NCBI GenBank assembly: GCA_050013615.1
Contig: JBEKEX010000194.1
Span: forward strand, 1-8,996
From: JBEKEX01 sp050013615
GTDB lineage: Bacteria > Chloroflexota > Anaerolineae > Anaerolineales > Anaerolineaceae
Direction of reading: 5' to 3'
DNA: 8,996 bases
Shown here in pieces: positions 1 to 5,937 of the stretch. Under the pieces are notes generated by a model, which was given only the letters and a program-made list of their open reading frames with translations, had not been told where the DNA came from and did no database searches. The stretch's first letter is position 1. The number at the start of each line of letters is the position of its first letter. A program made the translations under genes and the position numbers.

Positions 1-1
1 A

Positions 2-934
2 ACCGCACGCACCCTGGCAGTGGTGCTTGGCAGTCTTTCCGATCCCGCCAATCCGGCCAAGCTGGCTGTGGTGTACAAAAGCATTCACCCAACAGAAAAC
101 GAAGCAGATAAGAAGCGCATCCAACGGATCGGGGCTCTCATTCTGCACTGTTCGCGTGTCGAAGATTTTTTGCAGCCTCAACCCGGCAGCGATTGGCTGG
201 AAACGTTCTCTGAAGAAGCCTTACCCGAAGAGGAAAGACAACTCTTGAACGCATTCCGCGATCTGATCAACCGCTGGCATCGTGCCACGCTGCTGCCCAT
301 CGATCAGTTGCTGTTGACACTCGGGCAGGACTTATTCACCGAGCCCACCGACCTGGCACTCGTTCATAAGTTCGCACTCACCATGGAGCAAGCCGCCCAA
401 GACCATCCCGATTGGCATTTGACGGAGTTCTCGGAAGAGCTGACCCGCATCGCCGAGAATAAGCGCAAATTCATGGGATTCAGTGAAGAGGATACCGGCT
501 TCGACCCAGAGCAATATAAAGGCAAAGTGGTGGTGGCGACCATCCATAAAGCCAAGGGCCTCGAATGGGACCGGGTTTACTTGCTTTCGGTGAATAATTA
601 CGACTTTCCCTCCAACGAGCCGTATGATTCCTTCATCAGCGAAAAATGGTACGTGCGCGACCAGCTCAACCTGGAAGCGGAGACGCTGGAAAAGCTCAAA
701 GCTGCCCTGAGCCACGATGTGGTGGGCGCTTTCCTGGAAGAAGGGCTTGCCTCGCGCCAGGCACGCCTGGATTACACTTCAGAACGGCTGCGCCTGCTAT
801 ATGTCGGCATCACGCGAGCCCGCAAACAGTTGATCATCACCTGGAACACCGGTCGTCGCGGCGATTGCCAGCCCGCCTTGCCCTTTTTAGCGCTGCAAGC
901 ATTTTGGGAGAAGAACCATGCCCCTGCCGCCTGA
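2..934 (+). CDS. UvrD/PcrA-type superfamily 1 ATP-dependent DNA helicase, C-terminal part (5' end outside window)
   Basis: This is the C-terminal part of a 3'-5' DNA helicase; the frame is open from base 2, so the true start lies upstream and the GTG at 20 is only an internal codon. Two hallmark motifs are visible. Motif V, at about 536-592, reads ATIHKAKGLEWDRVYLLSV (the T-x-H-x-x-K-G-L-E-W signature). Motif VI, at about 782-841, reads ERLRLLYVGITRARKQLIIT and carries the arginine finger. The Walker A and DExx motifs must lie upstream and cannot be checked. The region between contains the acidic and aromatic helical segment usual in domain 2B/2A of this family. The gene ends 17 bases inside the following nuclease gene, which implies a shared transcript. 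UvrD, PcrA, Rep and AddA-like helicases share these motifs. The downstream RecB-like nuclease hints at an AddA-like partnership, but which subfamily it belongs to is unresolved. Confidence 0.9.
   Translation, partial: TARTLAVVLGSLSDPANPAKLAVVYKSIHPTENEADKKRIQRIGALILHCSRVEDFLQPQPGSDWLETFSEEALPEEERQLLNAFRDLINRWHRATLLPIDQLLLTLGQDLFTEPTDLALVHKFALTMEQAAQDHPDWHLTEFSEELTRIAENKRKFMGFSEEDTGFDPEQYKGKVVVATIHKAKGLEWDRVYLLSVNNYDFPSNEPYDSFISEKWYVRDQLNLEAETLEKLKAALSHDVVGAFLEEGLASRQARLDYTSERLRLLYVGITRARKQLIITWNTGRRGDCQPALPFLALQAFWEKNHAPAA
906..910 (+). promoter_or_regulatory. Shine-Dalgarno site of the PD-(D/E)XK nuclease gene
   Basis: GGGAG lies 7 bases before the ATG at 918, inside the last codons of the helicase gene. 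It supports 918 as the start and suggests reinitiation by ribosomes finishing the helicase. Confidence 0.6.
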
Positions 935-1748
935 TTTCCAATTCAGCCAGAATAATCTGCAAGACTATTGGGACTGCCCGCGACGCTTCCAGCTCAAATA
1001 CCTCCTTCACCAACCCTGGCCGGCTACCCAGAGCGAGCCGGTCCTCGAACAAGAAAGGCGCATGCTGCTGGGCGACCGCTTCCATCAGCTTGTCCACCAG
1101 CATCAAATCGGCATCGCCGCAGAGCTGCTGGATAAAGCTGCAGCCGAGCCCGAGTTGGTTGCCTGGTGGCAGAATTACCTGGCCGATGCGCCAAAAGAAC
1201 TGCCAGCAGCCCGGTATTCAGAACATAGCCTTTCCGCACCGTTCGAAAATTTCCGCCTGATTGCAACTTATGACCTGTTGGCCATCGAACCGGGGAAGCA
1301 CGCCGTCATCGTCGATTGGAAAACGTCTCGAAAGCAGCCCACACAGCAACAATTGAGTGACCGTTTGCAATCCCGAGTGTATCCTTTCCTGCTTGTGGAG
1401 GCCGGCGCTTATTTGAACGGCGGCCAGGTCATTTTGCCCGAGCAGGTCGAAATGATCTATTGGTTCACCGAATTCTCCAAAACGCCCATGGTGCTGAGCT
1501 ATGATTCGAAGCGTTACGCAGAAGACCGCCAATTCCTGCAAACGCTAGTGAATGAAATTGTCAAACAGGCAGATGGTGAATTCCCGTTGACCCTGAACGA
1601 AAAGCATTGCCGATTCTGCAACTATCGCTCGTTGTGCCAGCGGGGGGTCAAAGCAGCCAATTTCGACGCGGAAACAGAATTCTCCGAGACGAGCGGCGAA
1701 ACACCCCAAGACATTGATTTCGAGCAGGTCGCGGAGATCGAATTTTGA
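918..1748 (+). CDS. PD-(D/E)XK nuclease family protein (RecB/AddB/Cas4-like) with predicted 4Fe-4S cluster
   Basis: This 276-residue protein looks like a DNA exonuclease or end-processing nuclease of the RecB/AddB/Cas4 type. The visible active-site order is G-x-x-x-H (G52, H56), Asp119 in ATYDLLAI, the D-x-K core D133-W-K135, and the downstream Q-x-x-x-Y helix (Q151, Y155). The Fe-S signature has one N-terminal cysteine (C20, in YWDCPRRFQLKY) and three at the C-terminus (C231, C234, C240; C-x2-C-x5-C), as in AddB and Cas4. After about residue 245 there is an acidic tail without recognisable domain. The start is supported by a Shine-Dalgarno site and by the 17-base overlap with the helicase. 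The stop overlaps the RecJ start as TTGA. By analogy with known pairs it probably acts with the helicase. A Cas4 role is unlikely because no cas1/cas2 or CRISPR array is seen. Confidence 0.9.
   Translation: MPLPPDFQFSQNNLQDYWDCPRRFQLKYLLHQPWPATQSEPVLEQERRMLLGDRFHQLVHQHQIGIAAELLDKAAAEPELVAWWQNYLADAPKELPAARYSEHSLSAPFENFRLIATYDLLAIEPGKHAVIVDWKTSRKQPTQQQLSDRLQSRVYPFLLVEAGAYLNGGQVILPEQVEMIYWFTEFSKTPMVLSYDSKRYAEDRQFLQTLVNEIVKQADGEFPLTLNEKHCRFCNYRSLCQRGVKAANFDAETEFSETSGETPQDIDFEQVAEIEF
1733..1736 (+). promoter_or_regulatory. Shine-Dalgarno site that supports the TTG start of recJ
   Basis: GGAG lies 8 bases upstream of the TTG at 1745. There is no in-frame ATG nearby. The TTG shares three bases with the TGA stop of the nuclease gene, the same arrangement as the common ATGA coupling, so this site decides the start. 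Confidence 0.55.
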
Positions 1749-4093
1749 ACGCTTCGGCTTTCCAATGGGTCGAACCCCAACCGGTCACTGTGCCGCAGGA
1801 GATCGCCGACCTGGCGGGAGATCAGCCCATTCTTTCGGCCGCCCTGGTGCGCCGTGGCTATTCGGACCGCCAGCACGCCCAAGCTTTCCTGGATCCACGC
1901 CAGTACACGCCCGCCCCGGCCCAACAATTGCCCGGAATGGAAACCGCTGTCGACCGTCTTTTACACGCCATCGACCGTAAAGAACGTATCGGTGTATGGG
2001 GCGATTTCGACGTGGATGGCCAAACGTCGACGTCGATCCTGGTGGCCGCACTGCGCCAGCTGGGTGCCGACGTGGTCTACCACATCCCGGTGCGCGGCCC
2101 TGAGTCGCACGGGATCGGCCTGCCGCAGCTCAAATCATTTCTGGATCAACAGATCAGCGTCTTGCTAACCTGCGATACCGGCATTTCAGCATACGATGCG
2201 GTCGAAGCGGCAAACTCCCGTGGGGTGGATGTCATCGTCAGCGACCACCACTCCCTGCCCAAAACACTGCCGCCCGCTTTGTCGATCATCAATCCCCAGC
2301 TTCTACCCTCAGATCATCCCCTAGGCACCTTATCAGGCTCTGGCGTGGCCTACAAGCTAGCCGAGGCGCTCCTGGAGGGTCAAAATCGCGAAGATCAGGC
2401 GAAAGCCCTGGTCGATCTGGCTGCGCTGGGCCTGGTGGCCGATCTGGCGCAACTGGTGGGCGATTCGCGCTACCTCGTGCAGCTTGGGCTGGAAAGCATG
2501 CGCCAAAGCCTCCGTCCGGCGCTGCGTGGCATGGCAGACCTGGCCGAGATCGGGCAAAACAATCTGACCGAGGAACATATTTCTTTCTTCCTGGCGCCAC
2601 GCCTGAACGCCATTGGCCGCCTGGGTGATTCCAACCCGATGGTCGAATTCCTCCTTTCGGAAGACCCACAAGCCATACAGATGACGGCCGTCCGCCTGGA
2701 AGGGATGAACGGGCAGCGCAAATTGCTCTGCGATCAGGTTTTCCAGGGTGCCCAGGCGCAGCTCGAGCAAGACCGTACCTTGCGCGAAAGCCCGGTGATC
2801 GTGCTCTCTCATCCCGCCTGGCCGGCAGGCGTGATCGGGATCGTGGCCAGCCGCCTGGTGGGGTTATATCACCGACCGGCAATTCTCTTCACGGCCAGCG
2901 ATGGTGGCATGGCGCGTGGCTCCGCGCGTTCCGTGGAAGGCCTGAACATCACCGCCGCCATCGCCGAGCAGGAAGCCCTTTTGGAGAATTATGGCGGCCA
3001 TCCCATGGCGGCTGGCTTGTCGCTGCGTACGGATCGCCTCCCAGATTTCCAACGTGCCCTGGCAAAGACCATCGATAAGATGATGCAGGAAAAGCCTGTC
3101 ATCCACACGTTCGAAATAGATGAATTCGTCACATTGGATCAAATGAGCCTGGAATTAGTGAAAAGTGTCGACAGGATGGCCCCGTTTGGCCCTGGCAACC
3201 CGGCGTTGACCTTTGCCGCCCGCGGCCTGCAGATCGTAGAGGCTAAGGCCGTAGGCAAATCGGGAGAGCATCTACAAGTGACCGTCGAAGACCAGGACCA
3301 TCGCCAGGCCAAGGTCATTTGGTGGAACGGTGCAGGGTCCCCCCAGCCCGAAGGTGAATTCGATTTGGCCTTCGCCGCCCGTGCCAGCAACTACCGCGGC
3401 CAACTGAATGTGCAAATGGAATGGCTCGATGCAAGGCAGATCATCGCACCGGCGGTTGAAATTGATAAGAGCCAGCCAAGCTATGAAGTCATCGATCAAC
3501 GATCCATTACCCAAGTGACGCCAGAACTTTTGGAACAGTGGGCTCAAGCCGATACGCTCATCTGGCGTGAAGGCAAGATGCTCAACCAATTTCCCGGCGT
3601 CACCCGAACGCAACTTACCACGGCACACACCCTGGTCATTGCCACGATTCCACCAGGGCCTACCGAGCTTGCTGACGCTCTAAACATCTGCAAGCCTTCT
3701 CAGATCATCTTCCTCGCTGTGGAAACCGCTACCGACCAGCCGGAAGAATTCCTGAAATTCCTGGTCGGATTGCTGCGCTACCGCTTGAAAAACGGCCAGC
3801 AGCGTATCGATTTGCAAGAATTGGCTGCAGCCAGTGGGCAGCGCGAGATTGCTGTACAGAAAGGGCTAGACTGGCTGAAAGAAAATGGCACCATGCATTA
3901 CCAAAAAATCGATCAAGCGACGTTCGAAATCGCCGAGGGTGGAATTAAAGATCCGGCGCGACTCGCGATTGTGGATGCCGAATTGAAACAAATCCTAAAA
4001 GAAACCGCAGCCTACCGTTTATATTACTTGCGGGCGGATGTTCAGCAGTTATTGCCGGCCAGAGATTCTGCCGCCAAGGGCAGGAAAAAGTAA
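1745..4093 (+). CDS. recJ: Single-stranded-DNA-specific 5'-3' exonuclease RecJ
   Basis: RecJ degrades single-stranded DNA from the 5' end in recombination, mismatch repair and fork repair. All DHH-family motifs are present in this 782-residue protein: motif I GDFDVDGQTS (D87, D89, D91), motif II TCDTGIS (D144), motif III SDHHS (D167-H168-H169), motif IV LAALGLVADL (D233) and motif V APRLNAIGRL (286-293). The DHHA1 domain follows, with PAGVIGIVASRL (360-371), GSARS and the GGH motif at 417-419. An OB-fold comes next, at about 485-565. The last 200 residues form an extra domain, probably related to the RecJ C-terminal domain seen in longer bacterial RecJ proteins; its end looks winged-helix-like. 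The motif I form DFDVDG differs slightly from the usual DYDADG but keeps all three aspartates. TTG is the start. The gene is coupled to the nuclease gene upstream, and 72 non-coding bases follow it. Confidence 0.97.
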   Translation: MNASAFQWVEPQPVTVPQEIADLAGDQPILSAALVRRGYSDRQHAQAFLDPRQYTPAPAQQLPGMETAVDRLLHAIDRKERIGVWGDFDVDGQTSTSILVAALRQLGADVVYHIPVRGPESHGIGLPQLKSFLDQQISVLLTCDTGISAYDAVEAANSRGVDVIVSDHHSLPKTLPPALSIINPQLLPSDHPLGTLSGSGVAYKLAEALLEGQNREDQAKALVDLAALGLVADLAQLVGDSRYLVQLGLESMRQSLRPALRGMADLAEIGQNNLTEEHISFFLAPRLNAIGRLGDSNPMVEFLLSEDPQAIQMTAVRLEGMNGQRKLLCDQVFQGAQAQLEQDRTLRESPVIVLSHPAWPAGVIGIVASRLVGLYHRPAILFTASDGGMARGSARSVEGLNITAAIAEQEALLENYGGHPMAAGLSLRTDRLPDFQRALAKTIDKMMQEKPVIHTFEIDEFVTLDQMSLELVKSVDRMAPFGPGNPALTFAARGLQIVEAKAVGKSGEHLQVTVEDQDHRQAKVIWWNGAGSPQPEGEFDLAFAARASNYRGQLNVQMEWLDARQIIAPAVEIDKSQPSYEVIDQRSITQVTPELLEQWAQADTLIWREGKMLNQFPGVTRTQLTTAHTLVIATIPPGPTELADALNICKPSQIIFLAVETATDQPEEFLKFLVGLLRYRLKNGQQRIDLQELAAASGQREIAVQKGLDWLKENGTMHYQKIDQATFEIAEGGIKDPARLAIVDAELKQILKETAAYRLYYLRADVQQLLPARDSAAKGRKK

Positions 4094-4165
4094 GCTGTTT
4101 GCTAGGATAACCCGGGCGGACGAGGATATAATTAAGGGACTTCATCGAGGAAAAGCTTTCCCATT
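4094..4165 (+). promoter_or_regulatory. Intergenic gap with TATAAT -10 box ahead of the M24 gene
   Basis: The only spacer in the + strand block contains an exact TATAAT at 4127-4132. A TTGCTA at 4099-4104 is too far upstream (22 bases) to be a good -35, so the promoter may be weak or activator-dependent. A transcript starting near 4139 would place GAGG (4147-4150) 15 bases before the ATG at 4166. No Rho-independent terminator for recJ is visible. Confidence 0.4.
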
Positions 4166-5162
4166 ATGTTCGAATATCAGGAAAAACAAAATCAGCTTCG
4201 AGGCCGTCAGCTTCGGTGAAGCCTCACTGTTGGTCACCCAAGATCATAATTGGCTGATCACCAACGTCGTCGAAGCCCCCCGCCTTGAGAACGAGGAGCT
4301 GTTGAAGACTAAGGATTGGGAATTCGAGGTGCTCCCCTGGTATCAGCCTAATCAGCGCATCACCGAACTAACGAAGGGACTGCGCCTCGGCGCAGACAAC
4401 AATTTTCCTGGGGCAATAGACCTGTCCAAAGAAATAGCCCGCTTGAGGGCAAACCTGTCGGGCCGGGAGATCGAGCGCATGCGCAATCTTTGCCGGCTAT
4501 GTGCAGACTCGATGAAGAACGCTATTTTACAGATCAAGCCCGGCCAAACCGAATACGAAATCGCTGCGCTCCTCTCATCTGAAACTTTACGGCGCGGCGT
4601 GCAGCCCATTTTGGCCTTGGTCGGAACAGACGAACGCGTTTTCCACTATCGCCACCCTCTGCCCACCTTCAAAAAACTGGATAAATACGCCATGCTGGTC
4701 TTGTGCGGCCGCCAGTACGGCCTGATCGCCTCCATCACCCGGTTCGTCCATTTTGGCGTCATCCCGCCCAGCCTCAAGAGCAAGGCCGAAGCACTGGCGA
4801 AGGTCGATGCCACCTTCATCCAGGAGACACGCCCGGGCGTCACGATGAGTGACGTTTTCAAGAAAGCGGTCAAGGCCTACGAAGAAGCCGGTTACCCTGA
4901 CGAATGGAAGCTGCACCACCAGGGCGGCTTGTGCGGGTTCGAGACACGTGAGGTGGTCGCAACGCCTGAAACGCCCGACGTCGTCGCTGCCGGTCAAGTC
5001 TATGCCTGGAATCCCTCCATCACCGGCACAAAGTCAGAAGACACCATCTTGGTCAATAAAGAGGGCTTTGACATCCTGACCGAAACGTCTGATTGGCCCA
5101 CCATCCCTGTGTTCTTGAACGGTAAAACGATCAAGCGCCCACACATCTTAGAGATATCCTAA
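4166..5162 (+). CDS. M24 (Xaa-Pro aminopeptidase/creatinase-like) family protein, N-terminus frame-disrupted; possible pseudogene
   Basis: The bulk of the product, read from about 4200 to the stop at 5160-5162, is an M24 'pita-bread' domain: the end of the N-terminal creatinase-like domain (EASLLVTQDHNWLITN), then LRANLSGREIERMRNLCRLC and the C-terminal fold to TGTKSEDTILV. A natural-looking start lies in another frame: ATG at 4166 encodes MFEYQEKQNQLR, a typical creatinase-domain N-terminus, but that frame hits TGA at 4217-4219. The intact frame has no good start here; it stays open back into recJ, with an ATG at 4038 that would overlap recJ by 56 bases, and otherwise a TTG at 4230. The span of 997 bases is not a multiple of three. 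The expected metal ligands are also unusual: LCGRQYGLIASITR has Cys and Ile where the two Asp normally sit, while His of HHQGG and Glu of SEDTILV remain. Canonical metallopeptidase activity is therefore doubtful. Creatinase is a known metal-free relative. Confidence 0.75.
4193..4219 (+). other. Frame break in the M24 gene with 8-base direct repeat
   Basis: CAGCTTCG occurs at 4193-4200 and again at 4208-4215. The frame starting at ATG 4166 ends at TGA 4217-4219, while the conserved M24 frame is already readable one base later in phase. About 30 residues of the usual N-terminal domain seem to be missing at this point, judged from recalled family members. A deletion between short repeats, or an assembly collapse, would fit. 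Confidence 0.6.
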
Positions 5163-5166
5163 GCCC

Positions 5167-5910
5167 ATGCGAATTAGATGTATCGGCTGTGCAGTTTTAG
5201 CGCGTTCCTTATACTGGTGCGCAGCCAGCTCGCCCAACACCGTGGATATCGAGCTTTTAGCCAAAGGCTTGCACGACCAGCCCGCGAACCTGAACAAACT
5301 GCTTCAAGACAAGATCAACGAAGTCCAGAATACTTCCTACCAGGCAACCGTTTTGGCCTATGGACTTTGCGGAAAATCCACCCTGGGTCTGACGCCTGCA
5401 AACGTTCCGTTGGTGATTCCCCGTGCCCATGATTGCATCACCTTGTTCCTGGGCAGCCGCCAACGCTACCAGAACCAATTCGACCTGGAACCCGGCACTT
5501 ACTGGTACGAACAAGATTACCTCGAACGCAGCAAAGCCACCGATTCGTCTCTTGGCCTGGGTTCGATTGCAAGCACAGAGGGCCTTGAAAAACAGTACAC
5601 CGAATACGTTGCCAAATATGGCAAAGATAATGCCGATTACCTGATGGAAGTAATGGGAGCGTGGCAACAACACTATCATCGCGCCGTTTTGATAGACATG
5701 AATCTAGGGGATATCTCCCAAGTCGAGCAATCCGCAAGGTCAGAGGCCGAACGGCAAAACTGGAAGTTCGAAAGGCTTCCGGGCGATCTGGCACTGATCC
5801 GGCGGCTCTTCGACGGCGATTGGGACGAAGACTTCCTCGTCCTGCAGCCCGGGCAAACGGTCGAGATGACGTTCGATAGTCAGATATTAGGCTGTGCCGG
5901 TTGCAGCTAG
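5167..5910 (+). CDS. DUF1638 domain-containing protein
   Basis: This 247-residue protein matches the DUF1638 family, which has no firmly assigned reaction. Recognisable family segments are DIELLAKGLHDQP near residues 27-39, LAYGLCG (63-69), VIPRAHDCITLFLGS (83-97) and the PGTYWYEQ segment (109-116). Seven cysteines stand out: C5, C8, C18, C68, C90, and a C-terminal C243-x-x-C246 pair. With H88 and D89 they could bind a metal or cofactor, but that is inference. No signal peptide or membrane segment is visible, so it should be cytosolic. It begins 4 bases after the M24 stop, with only a weak ribosome site (GAGAT, 11 bases upstream), so it is probably translated from the same message. Genes of this family often sit near corrinoid methyltransferases and RACo activators, and one of the latter is the convergent neighbour here. 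Confidence 0.85.
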   Translation: MRIRCIGCAVLARSLYWCAASSPNTVDIELLAKGLHDQPANLNKLLQDKINEVQNTSYQATVLAYGLCGKSTLGLTPANVPLVIPRAHDCITLFLGSRQRYQNQFDLEPGTYWYEQDYLERSKATDSSLGLGSIASTEGLEKQYTEYVAKYGKDNADYLMEVMGAWQQHYHRAVLIDMNLGDISQVEQSARSEAERQNWKFERLPGDLALIRRLFDGDWDEDFLVLQPGQTVEMTFDSQILGCAGCS

Positions 5911-5937
5911 AAGCTACCCGTTTCTAAATCTTCTCGC
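5911..5937. other. Short convergent intergenic gap
   Basis: Only 27 bases separate the stop codons of the DUF1638 gene and the oppositely oriented RACo gene. A 5-base inverted repeat (TAGAA at 5908-5912, TTCTA at 5922-5926) has no T-run and is too weak to call a terminator, so the two transcripts probably overlap. Confidence 0.5.

Noticed and set aside
646..1260. A + strand 204-codon frame across the helicase/nuclease junction
   Set aside because: It overlaps two well-supported genes in another frame and encodes low-complexity Arg/Pro/Ser-rich sequence without motifs.
918..1748. Cas4 and a CRISPR adaptation locus
   Set aside because: The four-cysteine nuclease resembles Cas4, but there are no cas1/cas2 genes or repeat arrays; the neighbours are repair genes.
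2289..2882. Antisense reading frame of 197 codons within recJ
   Set aside because: It lies wholly opposite a fully conserved recJ, has a composition dominated by Arg, Pro and Gly typical of a shadow frame, and shows no domain or ribosome site.
4149..4161. Small hairpin GGAAA-AGC-TTTCC between the GAGG and the ATG at 4166
   Set aside because: A 5-base stem rich in A-T is too weak to call a riboswitch or attenuator.
4214..4219. Programmed +1 frameshift at CGG TGA in the M24 gene, like prfB
   Set aside because: The P-site codon CGG is not slippery, no upstream stimulatory ribosome-binding-like sequence is evident, and the joined product would still lack the missing N-terminal segment.
5908..5926. 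Possible terminator between the convergent genes
   Set aside because: The stem is only 5 bases, mostly A-T, and no T-run follows on either strand.
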